Of a DNA stretch of 32,304 nucleotides, positions 15,007 through 23,309 are shown piece by piece. Source of the DNA: Pararhodobacter sp. (GTDB taxonomy: Bacteria > Pseudomonadota > Alphaproteobacteria > Rhodobacterales > Rhodobacteraceae); assembly GCA_020832665.1 (NCBI GenBank), contig JAFIEG010000045.1:1-32304 (forward strand), given 5' to 3'. The position numbers and the translations under genes are program-made. The notes below the pieces were generated by a model, which saw only the letters and a list, made by a program, of their open reading frames with translations, was not told the DNA's origin and searched no databases. Positions within the stretch are counted from its first letter, which is position 1. Every line of letters starts with the position of its first letter.

Positions 15007-15561
15007 ATGGCCGGTGAAAGCCACAATACCCTGCCGCCACCCGAATTCGACAGGCCGGTGAAGGTGCTGATCGTGGTTGCACCCTATTACCGCGACATTG
15101 CCGACGGGCTGATCGGTGGGGCACAGGCGGTGCTCGAAAAGGCCGGCGCCACGTATGAGCTGATCGAGGTGCCCGGCGCGCTGGAAGTGCCCACCGCCAT
15201 CGGCCAGGCCTTTCGCATGTCGAATTTTGACGGCTTCGTGGCGCTGGGCTGCGTGATCCGCGGCGAGACCACGCATTACGAGACGGTGTGCAATGACAGC
15301 TCGCGTGCGCTGGCGCTTCTGGGCCTGCAGGGTGTATGCATCGGCAACGGCATATTGACGGTGGAAAACCACGAACAGGCCGCCGCGCGCGCCAATCCGG
15401 CGGGCCAGGACAAGGGCGGCGGCGCGGCGGTGGCAGCGCTGCACCTGATTGCGTTGGCAAGGCGCTGGGGCGGGCAAAAGCGCGAGGTGGGCCTCCGCCC
15501 CGCCGGCGATGACGAGATATTGCTCGCCGGTTCCCCGCGCGACGGGGACAGCCGCGCATGA
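15007..15561 (+). CDS. ribH: 6,7-dimethyl-8-ribityllumazine synthase
   Basis: This condenses the DHBP made by RibB with the ribitylaminouracil intermediate to give lumazine, the penultimate step of riboflavin synthesis. It is a 184-residue protein with VLIVVAPYYRDIADGLIGGA, VPGALEVPTAI, the motif LGCVIRGETTHYE and the C-terminal ENHEQAAARANPAGQDKGGG. A hydrophilic tail of about 25 residues after the family core makes it slightly longer than usual (about 155-180). The AAGGAG ribosome-binding site overlaps the ribB stop region, and its own stop overlaps the nusB start (ATGA), so ribBX-ribH-nusB is one operon. Confidence 0.95.
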   Translation: MAGESHNTLPPPEFDRPVKVLIVVAPYYRDIADGLIGGAQAVLEKAGATYELIEVPGALEVPTAIGQAFRMSNFDGFVALGCVIRGETTHYETVCNDSSRALALLGLQGVCIGNGILTVENHEQAAARANPAGQDKGGGAAVAALHLIALARRWGGQKREVGLRPAGDDEILLAGSPRDGDSRA

Positions 15562-16025
15562 GCCGGACCGACAGGCGCACGCTGCGCGGGGCGGCGCGTT
15601 TCTATGCCGTGCAGGCGCTTTTCCAGATGGAGAAGAGCGGCCAGACGGTGGAACAGGTGCGCCGCGAATTCGAGACGCACCGCATCGGCGCCGATTCGGG
15701 CGACGAGGGGGAAAGCTGGGTCGAGGCCGATCTGGGCCTCTTCGGTCGGATCATTGACATGGCGGTCAACCACCAGGCGCGCATCGACCAGATGACCGAC
15801 CGTGCGCTGGTGGCGAAATGGCCCATTGCCCGCATCGACCCGACGCTGCGCGCGCTGTTTCGCGCCGCCGGTGCCGAGCTGGTGGAAAGCGACACCCCGC
15901 CGCGGGTGGTGATCACCGAATATGTGCAGATCGCCCAGGCCTTCTTTCCAGAAGGGCGCGAGGCGCAGTTCGTCAATGCCGTGCTCGACCACATGGCGCG
16001 CGAGGCAAGGCCGGGCGTGCTTTGA
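15558..16025 (+). CDS. nusB: Transcription antitermination factor NusB
   Basis: This is a 155-residue all-helical RNA-binding protein that, with NusE/S10, binds boxA RNA in rRNA operon antitermination. Family features are the N-terminal RRTLRGAARFYAVQALFQME and the C-terminal stretch RIDPTLRALFRAAGAELVE, then VVITEYVQIAQAFF and FVNAVLDHMAR. The start overlaps ribH by four bases. The rib-nusB linkage is common across bacteria. Confidence 0.95.
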   Translation: MSRTDRRTLRGAARFYAVQALFQMEKSGQTVEQVRREFETHRIGADSGDEGESWVEADLGLFGRIIDMAVNHQARIDQMTDRALVAKWPIARIDPTLRALFRAAGAELVESDTPPRVVITEYVQIAQAFFPEGREAQFVNAVLDHMAREARPGVL

Positions 16026-16105
16026 CCCCTGCGACCATTCGACTTGTGGCCGCCAAGGCACTCGCGCCCTATATCCGGCTCACGCGATCGCAAGGAGGCT
16101 TTGCC

Positions 16106-16477
16106 ATGACCGGCCAGGAGCACACCGACCAGGGCCAGCGCATGCCGCGACTGGTGCGGCTTTACATCGTGCAATGCCTGATTGGTTTCGGGCTGTCGGC
16201 GGTGTTCACCGCGCTGTTGATGTATTTCAATGTGGCCGGGCTGCGCGCGCTGATGATGAGCACGCAGGGCGGGTTCATGGCGCTGTTCCTGCTGTTCTTC
16301 TTCAACGGGCTGGTATTTGCCGGCGTGCAGTTCGCCATTTCCATCATGCGCATGGCCGAGCCCGAAGGCGGCGGCGATGGCGGCTGGCGCGACCCGCTTG
16401 TGCTGCATGAGCCGGTGGCGGTACCGGTGGCGGTGAAGGAAAAGGCGGCGGGCCCGCAGCGACCGTTTCAGGCGTGA
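16106..16477 (+). CDS. Small two-helix membrane protein of unknown function
   Basis: This is a 123-residue protein. A hydrophilic N-terminus (about 18 residues) is followed by two hydrophobic segments, LYIVQCLIGFGLSAVFTALL and FMALFLLFFFNGLVFAGVQF, and a Gly/Val/Pro-rich cytoplasmic-looking tail. I do not recognise a functional family. The start at 16106 is well supported by AAGGAGG at 16092-16098. It lies 80 bases after nusB on the same strand and is probably part of that transcript. Confidence 0.8.
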   Translation: MTGQEHTDQGQRMPRLVRLYIVQCLIGFGLSAVFTALLMYFNVAGLRALMMSTQGGFMALFLLFFFNGLVFAGVQFAISIMRMAEPEGGGDGGWRDPLVLHEPVAVPVAVKEKAAGPQRPFQA

Positions 16478-16760
16478 ATTTCCCGAGAGCCTGAACATTC
16501 AGGTGGGCGCCAGAATACCAGGGCCACGACCCTGGCAGAGCCAGCCCCCTCGGTAAGGATTATCGGCCACTGGAAAAGGGCCGTCCACGAGAAGAGCAGA
16601 ACCCGCCATCTTTCTATCTAGGGCGCCATAGCCCTTCGCGCAAGCCCGCCGAGAGGGGTGCCCGAGGGGTGGACCGGGCGCGGCAATGGCCCGAAGATGC
16701 GTTTGCCGGGCCCTGAAGACAGGCCGGTCCGGCGCGCGGGCAGGGCCGGGGGCAGGTGGC
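16478..16760 (+). other. Gene-free stretch with two small hairpins and atypical composition
   Basis: This lies between the small membrane protein and mmcB. CCTGAA/TTCAGG (16490-16503) and CCAGGG/CCCTGG (16518-16535) are small dyads that could end the rib-nusB transcript. Bases about 16550-16625 are AT-richer than their surroundings, and the open frames across them use codons unlike the neighbouring genes. No protein or RNA family is recognised, and no SOS box (GTTC-N7-GTTC) is present ahead of mmcB. Confidence 0.4.
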
Positions 16761-17219
16761 ATGGCGCAGATGGGCGATAATGAGGGCTTGCCGGCACTGG
16801 GGCAGGCATCGGGGCGGGCGCTGGCGCGCGGGGTATGCCGGCTTCTGCGCAGCCTCGATTTCGCCACGCTCGAAGAGGTGGTGCCGGGGCCGGGCCGGCT
16901 GCGGGTGGATGTGATGGCGCTGGGGCCCAGGGGCGAGATCTGGGTGATCGAGTGCAAATCCTCGCGCGCCGATTTCCTTTCCGACCGAAAATGGCAGGGC
17001 TATCTGGAATGGTGCGACCGCTTCTTCTGGGCGGTGCCGGCGGATTTTCCGCGCGATCTGCTGCCCGGCGGGGGCGGGCTGATCCTGGCCGATGCCTATG
17101 ATGGCGAGATCGTCACCATGGCCGAGGAAGCACCGCTGCCCCCGGCGCGGCGCCGGGCGCTGACACTGCGCTTTGCGCGGCTGGCGGCGCTGCGCCATCA
17201 GGGGTTGCGCGACCCGTGA
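16761..17219 (+). CDS. mmcB: MmcB-family DNA repair protein
   Basis: This is a 152-residue protein of the MmcB (formerly DUF1052) family with a PD-(D/E)xK nuclease-like core. The Asp is in RLRVDVMALGPRG, the E-x-K is in IWVIECKSSRADFLSDRKWQ, and the conserved YLEWCDRFFWAVPADFPRDL follows. In Caulobacter mmcB belongs to the SOS regulon and is needed for ImuB/DnaE2-dependent mutagenesis; that role is carried over by family. The ATG at 16761 (or 16770) is preferred to 16686, whose extra residues look non-coding; its ribosome-binding site is weak. It converges on glyS across an 83-base hairpin-rich gap. No SOS box is visible upstream. Confidence 0.85.
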   Translation: MAQMGDNEGLPALGQASGRALARGVCRLLRSLDFATLEEVVPGPGRLRVDVMALGPRGEIWVIECKSSRADFLSDRKWQGYLEWCDRFFWAVPADFPRDLLPGGGGLILADAYDGEIVTMAEEAPLPPARRRALTLRFARLAALRHQGLRDP

Positions 17220-17228
17220 GGCGGGGCA

Positions 17229-17299
17229 GGGGGGCGCTGCCCCCCATCGCGCTGGCGCGCGATTCCCCCCGGGATATTTTTCGGACAGAAAATGGGGGG
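17229..17299. terminator. Three-part bidirectional terminator region between mmcB and glyS
   Basis: Three dyads are stacked here. The first is GGGGGGC/GCCCCCC with a 3-base loop (17229-17245). The second is ATCGCGC/GCGCGAT with a 4-base loop (17246-17263). The third is a long one with six C (17265-17270) facing six G (17294-17299), around GGGATATTTTTCGGACAGAA. The inner AT-rich arms (T5 at 17277-17281, A4 at 17289-17292) can act as the U-tract for either strand. The position between two converging genes fits termination. Confidence 0.65.
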
Positions 17300-17302
17300 T
17301 GC

Positions 17303-19432
17303 TCAGCCCTCGATGCGGGTGAGGTCGGCGACCTGCAGGCAGATGCTGCGGATGCGGTGCAGGAGGTTGAGCCGGTTGCGGCGGATGATCTGGTTGTCGG
17401 TGTTGATCTGCACGGCTTCGAAAAAGGCGTCGATGGGGGCGCGCAGGGCGGCCATGGCGGCCATGGCGGCGGGGAAATCTTCGCTGTTCATGGCCGGGGT
17501 AATGGCGGCCTCGGCGCGGTCGAGGGCTGCGAAGAGGGATTTTTCCTCAGATGTGTCGGCAAGCGCCGGGTCGGGGCCAAAGGAATATTCGACGCCGTCC
17601 TTTTCCTCGGCCTGGGTGAGGATGTTGTTGGCGCGCCTGAAGCCCTGGATGAGGTTTTCGCCGTCATCGGTTTTGAGGAAGTCGCTGAGCGCCCGGGCGC
17701 GGTTGACCAGCAGGGTGAGGTCGTCAGCGCCGGGCATGGCGCGGCAGGCGTCGATGACATCGTGGCGGATGCCTTGCTCGCGGAGGTGGACTTTCAGGCG
17801 GTCGTGGAGGAAGGCGAGGAGGTCGGTTGCAGTCACTGCTGGATCGCTGTCGACAGCAGTAGTTACCGCACCCTCCGCATTGACTACCGCAATGGCGTGA
17901 TGGGCTTGGCGGATGCCGCTAAGTAGTGTGTCCGACAACTTCAGCCGCACCCCATTCCCCAATACCAACCTTATCACCCCCAGCGCTGCCCGTCTCAGCG
18001 CGTAGGGGTCTTTCGAACCGGTGGGTTTCTCGTCGATGGCCCAGAAGCCGGTGAGGGTGTCGAGCTTGTCGGCCAGCGCCACGGCAATGCTGACGGGCTC
18101 GGTGGGCACGTCGTCGGAGGGGCCCAGCGGCTGGTAATGCTCGCGGCAGGCGCGGGCGACTTCTTCGGGCAGGCCGGCGGCCTTGGCGTAGTAGACGCCC
18201 ATCACGCCTTGCAATTCGGGGAACTCGCCCACCATTTCCGATTGCAGATCAGCCTTGGCGATGCGCGCGGCCTCGGCGGCCAGGTCGGGCTTGGCACCGA
18301 CCAGCGGGGCGATCTCGCGCGCGAGGGCTTCAATGCGACTTATCCGATCTTTCTGGCTGCCCAGTTGCCCATGAAAAGTGACATTGGCCAGCCCCTCGGC
18401 CATGCCCTTCATCCCGCGCTGCCTGACAATACGAAGATCGTTTTCCCAGAAGAACTTGGCGTCTGAAAGCCTTGCTGCCAGCACCTTCTGGTTGCCGGCG
18501 AGGATGGTGGCGCCGGCATCTGCTGTCTCGCGATTGGCGACTGTCACAAATTGAACAATCTGCCCGGATTTCGGATCGCGCAGCGAGAAGAATTTCTGAT
18601 GCTCGCGCATCGAGGTTTGCAGCACTTCGGGCGGCAGGTCGAGGAACTGAGCCCCGATCTCGCCCACCAGCACCACCGGCCATTCCACCAGCCCCGCCAC
18701 CTCGGCCAGCAGCGCGCGGTCTTGCACCGGTTCGAGCCCCAGGGCGAAGGCGCGCTGGGCAATCTCGTTCTCGATCAGCGCCATGCGTTCCTCGGCATCG
18801 AGAATGACGAAAGCGCGCTTGAGCCTTGCCGCGTAATCGTCGAACCCGCTTACTTTGAGGGGTTCGGGCGCCATGAAACGGTGGCCGCGCGTGGTGTCGC
18901 CGGCGGTGATGCCGTCGATTTCCAGCGGCACCACCTGGGCGCCGGCCTCGTCTGACAGGATGCACAGGATCGAATGCAGCGGGCGCACCCAGCGCAGGCT
19001 GCGCGCCCCCCAGCGCATGGATTTGGGCCAGGGGAAGTGGCGGATCGCCCCTTCCAGCACCTCGGCCAGGATCTCGGCGGCCGGGCGGCCCGGATGCTCG
19101 ATCACGGCCAGGTAGAAGCTGCCCTTCCTGTCTTCGCGCGTGTGCAGCGCATCAAGCGTCAGCCCGGTCGAGCGGAGGAAGCCGTCGATGGCCTTTTGTG
19201 GCGCATCCACCTTTGGCCCCTTGCGTTCTTCGCGCCTGGTGGAGCTTTGCGCGCTCAGCCCCTCGATGGCCAGCGCCAGCCGGCGCGGGGTGGCGAAGGC
19301 GCTGGCATGGGCGTAGGTGAGCCCGGCCTCGACCAGCCCCTCGGTGACGAGGCGCCGCAGATCCTGCGCCGCGCGGGCCTGCATGCGGGCGGGGATTTCC
19401 TCGGAGAAGAGTTCGATCAGGGCGTCGGGCAT
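17303..19432 (-). CDS. glyS: Glycine--tRNA ligase beta subunit
   Basis: This is a 709-residue beta subunit of the tetrameric alpha2-beta2 GlyRS, which helps bind tRNA-Gly. It starts MPDALIELFSEEIPARMQAR, the universal GlyS N-terminus. It contains ATPRRLALAIEGLS, the PKSMRWG motif, TRGHRFMAP, TSMREHQKFFSL, DAKFFWENDL and the HD-like/anticodon-binding C-terminal region. The start at 19432 has AAAGG upstream; the longer frame to 19531 runs into the preceding gene and is not used. A low-complexity Ala/Val-rich stretch (about 17820-17905) with lower GC interrupts the C-terminal region. glyQ and the DUF6446-like gene precede it. Confidence 0.96.
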   Translation of the reverse strand: MPDALIELFSEEIPARMQARAAQDLRRLVTEGLVEAGLTYAHASAFATPRRLALAIEGLSAQSSTRREERKGPKVDAPQKAIDGFLRSTGLTLDALHTREDRKGSFYLAVIEHPGRPAAEILAEVLEGAIRHFPWPKSMRWGARSLRWVRPLHSILCILSDEAGAQVVPLEIDGITAGDTTRGHRFMAPEPLKVSGFDDYAARLKRAFVILDAEERMALIENEIAQRAFALGLEPVQDRALLAEVAGLVEWPVVLVGEIGAQFLDLPPEVLQTSMREHQKFFSLRDPKSGQIVQFVTVANRETADAGATILAGNQKVLAARLSDAKFFWENDLRIVRQRGMKGMAEGLANVTFHGQLGSQKDRISRIEALAREIAPLVGAKPDLAAEAARIAKADLQSEMVGEFPELQGVMGVYYAKAAGLPEEVARACREHYQPLGPSDDVPTEPVSIAVALADKLDTLTGFWAIDEKPTGSKDPYALRRAALGVIRLVLGNGVRLKLSDTLLSGIRQAHHAIAVVNAEGAVTTAVDSDPAVTATDLLAFLHDRLKVHLREQGIRHDVIDACRAMPGADDLTLLVNRARALSDFLKTDDGENLIQGFRRANNILTQAEEKDGVEYSFGPDPALADTSEEKSLFAALDRAEAAITPAMNSEDFPAAMAAMAALRAPIDAFFEAVQINTDNQIIRRNRLNLLHRIRSICLQVADLTRIEG

Positions 19433-19466
19433 GGGAAACCTTTGCGCGGAAAGCTCTGGGGGCGGG

Positions 19467-19964
19467 TCAGGGAGCGGGCGGGCAGCCCGGCGGCAGGGGC
19501 TGGCCATCGAAATGGGCCTCGCCGCAGGCATTCATCTGCTGCCACAGGAAGGCGCGCCCATCGGGGTAAAGCGCCATCACCCGGTCGAAGCCGAAGGAGA
19601 AATTGCCCTCGACCAGATGCGCGCTGGCGCGTCCGGCGGCAAGATCGGCGGCGATGGCGGGGGCGTCGAAGCACGAAAACCAGCGCGGGGCGTTGAGCGG
19701 GGTGGGGCGCGGATGCGGGGGCAGGTCCATATACGGGGGCAGGACGGCAAAACAGGCGCGCAGCCGCAGGGGCGAACTGTCGGAGTCGATGCCCTCGAAA
19801 TCGGTGATCGACAGGCGGGTGACGCCGCCTTCGGGGAGTTCCACGAGCAGGCTTATGCGCGGCTCCAGCCGCTCGTAGAAGGCATGCACCTGCAGGTAAT
19901 ACATGCCCGCCCCGGCCAGAAGCGCGGCCAAAGCCAGAAACAAGGCCACCAGCTTGCCGGTCAC
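19467..19964 (-). CDS. Small anchored protein between glyQ and glyS (DUF6446-like)
   Basis: This is a 165-residue protein with one N-terminal hydrophobic helix ([20 protein letters not shown]), so it is an inner-membrane protein with a periplasmic domain. The rest contains several Cys and conserved-looking [10 protein letters not shown] and [13 protein letters not shown]. From memory it fits DUF6446, a family found between glyQ and glyS in Rhodobacterales; that name is tentative and no function is known. It starts with GTG at 19964, which overlaps the glyQ stop (GTGA), so it is coupled to glyQ. It ends 34 bases before glyS. Confidence 0.75.
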   Translation of the reverse strand: MTGKLVALFLALAALLAGAGMYYLQVHAFYERLEPRISLLVELPEGGVTRLSITDFEGIDSDSSPLRLRACFAVLPPYMDLPPHPRPTPLNAPRWFSCFDAPAIAADLAAGRASAHLVEGNFSFGFDRVMALYPDGRAFLWQQMNACGEAHFDGQPLPPGCPPAP

Positions 19965-20887
19965 GCCGCTGCCCCGCCCGCTTCGGTGGTGACGAAGGCA
20001 TCGGCGCATTTCTTCGCCAGCGCGCGCACGCGGCCGATATAGGCCTGGCGCTCGGTGACCGAGATCACGCCGCGCGCATCGAGCAGGTTGAAGACATGGC
20101 TGGCCTTGATGCACTGGTCATAGGCCGGGTGCGCCATGGTGATTGCCCGCCCGGCGTCATCTTCGGCGGGGGCGGCGAGGATGCGCTCGCATTCCTTTTC
20201 GGCGTCCACGAAATGGCGAAACAGCGTTTCCGTATCGGCAACATCGAAATTCCAGCGCGAATATTCCTGCTCGGTCTGGCGGAAGATATCGCCATAGCGC
20301 AGCGGGATCGGCGCGTCGGGGTCGTTGAAGGGCATGTCCATCACATGGTCCACGCCCAGCACATACATGGCCAGCCGCTCCAGCCCATAGGTCAGCTCGC
20401 CCGAGACCGGCTTGCAGTCATGCCCGCCGACCTGCTGGAAATAGGTGAACTGGCTGACCTCCATCCCGTCGCACCAGACCTCCCAGCCCAGCCCCCAGGC
20501 GCCCAGGGTGGGGCTTTCCCAGTCATCCTCGACAAAGCGGATATCGTGCAGCGCATCATCGATGCCGATGGCGCGAAGTGAGCCCAGATAGAGCTCCTGC
20601 AGATCAGGGGGCGAGGGTTTGATAAGCACCTGATACTGGTAGTAATGCTGCAAGCGGTTGGGGTTCTCGCCATAGCGCCCGTCGGTGGGCCGGCGCGAGG
20701 GCTGCACATAGGCCGCCGCCCAGGGCCGACTTCCCAGCGCGCGCAGCGTGGTGGCGGGATGAAAGGTGCCCGCGCCCACCTCCATGTCATAGGGCTGCAG
20801 TATGGCGCAGCCTTGCGCGGCCCAATAGGATTGCAGGCGCAGGATGACTTCCTGAAAACTGCGCGGCTTGTCGGCGCTGGGGCCCAT
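19961..20887 (-). CDS. glyQ: Glycine--tRNA ligase alpha subunit
   Basis: This is a 308-residue catalytic subunit of alpha2-beta2 GlyRS, which activates glycine and charges tRNA-Gly. Family marks are [40 protein letters not shown], the stretch [20 protein letters not shown] and [19 protein letters not shown]. The frame is open for over 2 kb further upstream, but that part is antisense to the trypsin-fold gene. The ATG at 20887 has AGAGG 7 bases upstream and gives the normal protein length. A well-formed promoter lies about 75 bases upstream. Confidence 0.96.
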   Translation of the reverse strand: MGPSADKPRSFQEVILRLQSYWAAQGCAILQPYDMEVGAGTFHPATTLRALGSRPWAAAYVQPSRRPTDGRYGENPNRLQHYYQYQVLIKPSPPDLQELYLGSLRAIGIDDALHDIRFVEDDWESPTLGAWGLGWEVWCDGMEVSQFTYFQQVGGHDCKPVSGELTYGLERLAMYVLGVDHVMDMPFNDPDAPIPLRYGDIFRQTEQEYSRWNFDVADTETLFRHFVDAEKECERILAAPAEDDAGRAITMAHPAYDQCIKASHVFNLLDARGVISVTERQAYIGRVRALAKKCADAFVTTEAGGAAA

Positions 20888-20960
20888 GGGGTTGCCTCTG
20901 GCGTTTGGTTGCGTTGTCGGTGCCGGCTGCGCCCAAGCAGGGCCGGCGCGTTGCGAGGCT

Positions 20961-20989
20961 TCAATAGGCTTGCGTCGCAACGGGGTCAA
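20961..20989 (-). promoter_or_regulatory. glyQ promoter with a flanking 8-bp dyad
   Basis: On the - strand TTGACC (20989-20984) and TATTGA (20966-20961) are separated by exactly 17 bases, a good sigma-70-type promoter that would start about 65 bases before glyQ. A perfect inverted repeat, CGTTGCGA (20949-20956) and TCGCAACG (20975-20982), brackets the -10 box, lying where a repressor would bind. It could equally be chance or a leader hairpin. Confidence 0.6.
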
Positions 20990-21160
20990 CGCCGCAACCC
21001 GCGCGCCGTGACAGAGCGGGCCGGGGCTTGGCATGGTCGATTCTGTTACTTGCCAGGGGCGGGCCATTGAAATAACCGATATTTTACCAACTCGTTGCGG
21101 TGCGGCTGTTAGGGTCGCTTTCGAATGTAAACATGCGAAACAGAATAAAGTGGGACAGCC

Positions 21161-23077
21161 GTGATTGACCGAGTCTTCAAAGCCGCTCTGGCGCCTTTTG
21201 TCTTTGCCCTCTTCTTTCCCCTGACCGCCACCGCACAGGAACGCTACTGGATACAGCTTGAGGCGCATGCCACCACGCGCACGGCCGAGCAATTTGCCGA
21301 GCGCCATGAGCAGGCCTTTGGAAATGTCAGCGGCTTTCGGCTGGCAGGCGGGTGGTATGGGCTGGCCACCGGGCCGTTCGAGACCGAGCAGGAAGCGAAT
21401 GCCGTCTTGGGCGAACTGCTGGCGCGCCGGCTGATCCGTCCCGATGCCTATGTGACCGACGGCGCGATCTATGGCGAACGCTTCTGGCCCGAGGGCGAAA
21501 CGGCGCCGGCGGGGGTGGTTCCGCCCGTGGCGGTCGAGACCGAGGAAGAGCCGGCACCTGAGGCGCCCGGGGCGGTTGCCGAGGTCGAAGAAGCCGTCGA
21601 GCCCGAGGTGATCGCCGAGCTGGAGGAAGCCCCCGAGCCCGAGATAGCGGCTGAGGTTGAGGAAACCCCCGAGCCCGAGGTGGTGGCCGAGGCTGAAGAA
21701 GCGCCCGAGCCCGCAGTGGCCCCCGAGCCCGAAATCGAGGAAGTACCCGAAGAGACGCTGGCCGAGGCGCGGCGCAGCGAAGCCCAGCTCACCCGCGACG
21801 AGCGCGCCGACCTGCAGCGCGCGCTTGCCTTTTTCGGCCATTATGCCATGGCGATCGATGCGGCTTTCGGCCCCGGTACCCGCCGCGCGATGACTTCCTG
21901 GCAGGAAGAGCAGGGCCTTGAGCCCACCGGGGTGCTGACCACCCGCCAGCGCGAAGCACTGTTGCAGGCGCAGGCCGACGAACTGGCCCGCTTCGGCTTT
22001 GCTGAAGTGAATGATGATCAGGCGGGCATAGCCATCACCCTGCCCATGAACATGGTTTCGTTTGAGCGCTATGAGAGCCCCTTTGCGCATTTCGCCGAGA
22101 CCAATGGCAGTGGCATGCGCGTGCTGCTGATCAGTCAGGAGGGCACGCAGTCCACTCTTTTCGGGCTTTACGAGATCATGCAGACGCTCGAGGTGATCCC
22201 GCTCGAGGGGCGGCGCGAACGGCGTGGCAACAGCTTCTTGCTGACCGGCCAGTCCGACACCGCGCGCGCCCATGCCGTGGCCCAGTATCGCGGCGGCGAG
22301 ATCAAGGGCTGGGTGCTGCTGTGGGAGCCGCGCGCCGATGACGATGCCGAAACGGTGCTCGAGGCCATGGATGACAGCTTCCGCCCGATCCCCGGCGCGC
22401 TGCCCGACAATCTCGGCGCGGCGGCGTCGGCGGTGTCGCGGCGCGATCTGCTGGCCGGGCTCGAGGTGCGCCGCCCTGTGCGTTCGCGTTCGGGCTTCTT
22501 TGTCGATGCCAGGGGCACCGTGGTCACCACCGCCGAGGCCGTAGCCGGCTGCGAGCGCGTGACCATCGACGAGGCCTATAACGCCGAGATCCGCCTGGTC
22601 GATGACGAGGCGGGCATCGCCGTGCTCAGCCCCGAGGGTTCGCTGGTGCCGCTGGCCTTTGCGCAGTTTGCTGCCAACGATCCGCGGGTGGCGACGGATG
22701 TGCGGGTTTCGGGGTTTTCCTACGAAGACACGCTCTCCCGGCCCATCATCAGCTTCGGGGAACTGGCCGATCTGCAGGGGCTCAATGGCGAGCCGGCGTT
22801 GCGGCGGCTGAGCGTTGATGTGCAGCCCGGCGACAGCGGCGGCCCGGTCTTTGATGCCAATGGTGCGGTTATGGGCATGCTGTTGCCGCGCATGGAGATC
22901 GAGGGCCGCATGCTGCCCGACGATGTCAACTTCGCGCTGTCGGCCGAGGCGATCATGGAGGCGCTGGAGCGCGCGCAGCGTCGCGGCGCGTTCAGCCGCG
23001 AGGATGCGGCGATGCCTGCCGAAATCCTGACACGCGTCTCGGCCGACCTGACGGTGCTGGTGTCGTGCTGGAACTGA
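21161..23077 (+). CDS. Secreted SPOR / peptidoglycan-binding / trypsin-fold protein, probably inactive
   Basis: This is a 638-residue protein with a signal peptide (residues 1-26, ending ATA-Q). A SPOR-like domain (about 28-105) is followed by a Glu/Pro-rich linker (about 120-200) with four 12-residue repeats. A peptidoglycan-binding domain (about 208-268; [20 protein letters not shown]) comes next, then a middle region (about 285-415) of unknown type. The last part (about 435-605) is a trypsin-like domain with the nucleophile motif [10 protein letters not shown] (S559). The catalytic His position reads [11 protein letters not shown] (E459 for His) and the Asp position reads EAGIAVL (G485 for Asp). 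Two of three triad residues are therefore missing, which suggests a cell-wall-tethered binding or sensing protein. Only two Cys are present (464, 636). It starts with GTG at 21161 and has a weak ribosome-binding site. Confidence 0.85.
   Translation: MIDRVFKAALAPFVFALFFPLTATAQERYWIQLEAHATTRTAEQFAERHEQAFGNVSGFRLAGGWYGLATGPFETEQEANAVLGELLARRLIRPDAYVTDGAIYGERFWPEGETAPAGVVPPVAVETEEEPAPEAPGAVAEVEEAVEPEVIAELEEAPEPEIAAEVEETPEPEVVAEAEEAPEPAVAPEPEIEEVPEETLAEARRSEAQLTRDERADLQRALAFFGHYAMAIDAAFGPGTRRAMTSWQEEQGLEPTGVLTTRQREALLQAQADELARFGFAEVNDDQAGIAITLPMNMVSFERYESPFAHFAETNGSGMRVLLISQEGTQSTLFGLYEIMQTLEVIPLEGRRERRGNSFLLTGQSDTARAHAVAQYRGGEIKGWVLLWEPRADDDAETVLEAMDDSFRPIPGALPDNLGAAASAVSRRDLLAGLEVRRPVRSRSGFFVDARGTVVTTAEAVAGCERVTIDEAYNAEIRLVDDEAGIAVLSPEGSLVPLAFAQFAANDPRVATDVRVSGFSYEDTLSRPIISFGELADLQGLNGEPALRRLSVDVQPGDSGGPVFDANGAVMGMLLPRMEIEGRMLPDDVNFALSAEAIMEALERAQRRGAFSREDAAMPAEILTRVSADLTVLVSCWN
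21584..21727 (+). repeat. Four tandem 36-bp units coding the Glu/Pro linker
   Basis: These are in-frame imperfect repeats inside the trypsin-fold gene, coding [36 protein letters not shown] and [12 protein letters not shown]. The shared core is EEAPEPE-V-AE. They form a stiff acidic spacer between the SPOR and peptidoglycan-binding domains, and the copy number is likely to vary between strains. Confidence 0.8.
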
Positions 23078-23244
23078 CACGCGTTTCACCGATTGCCCGG
23101 GAAAGCATGGGTGGCAACCGGCTCGGGTGATGGGCGGGAAGATCAGCGCTCGCGGGGCCCCGCCGGCGCTTGCCCGTCATGGCGAAAGCCGACCTTGGCC
23201 ACGAAGCCGGGGCGAAACACGCCATGGAACGAGCGAAGCGGACG

Positions 23245-23260
23245 GGGGCAGCGCCCCTTT
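23245..23260 (+). terminator. Short GC hairpin with T3 before rimO
   Basis: GGGGC (23245-23249) and GCCCC (23253-23257) with a 3-base loop are followed by TTT. The core is the reverse complement of the GGGGCGCTGCCCC core of the hairpin after mmcB. It lies about 170 bases past the trypsin-fold gene stop and 50 before rimO. The rest of this 232-base gap holds a GCGGGGCCCCGC palindrome (23152-23163) and nothing else supported. Confidence 0.4.
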
Positions 23261-23309
23261 GGTGTCGCCGCCCCTTCCCCCCGGCCCGGCCGGTGGCTAT
23301 ATGCCCGCC

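Noticed and set aside
13726-15477. 583-codon - strand open frame over ribBX and ribH
   Set aside because: It is a shadow of two well-identified genes with no signal of its own.
16499-16957. - strand open frame ending near the nusB-region membrane protein, considered as a transposase remnant
   Set aside because: No transposase motif or terminal inverted repeats could be found, and most of it is antisense to mmcB.
21056-21160. Promoter for the trypsin-fold gene in the AT-rich stretch around 21067-21090
   Set aside because: TTGAAA and TATTTT are present but not at a usable spacing; no pair met the standard geometry.
20888-23089. Very long open frame on the - strand continuing upstream of glyQ for over 2 kb
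   Set aside because: It lies exactly antisense to the trypsin-fold gene, has His/Arg/Gln-rich composition with no domain, and the known GlyQ start at 20887 has its own ribosome-binding site and promoter.
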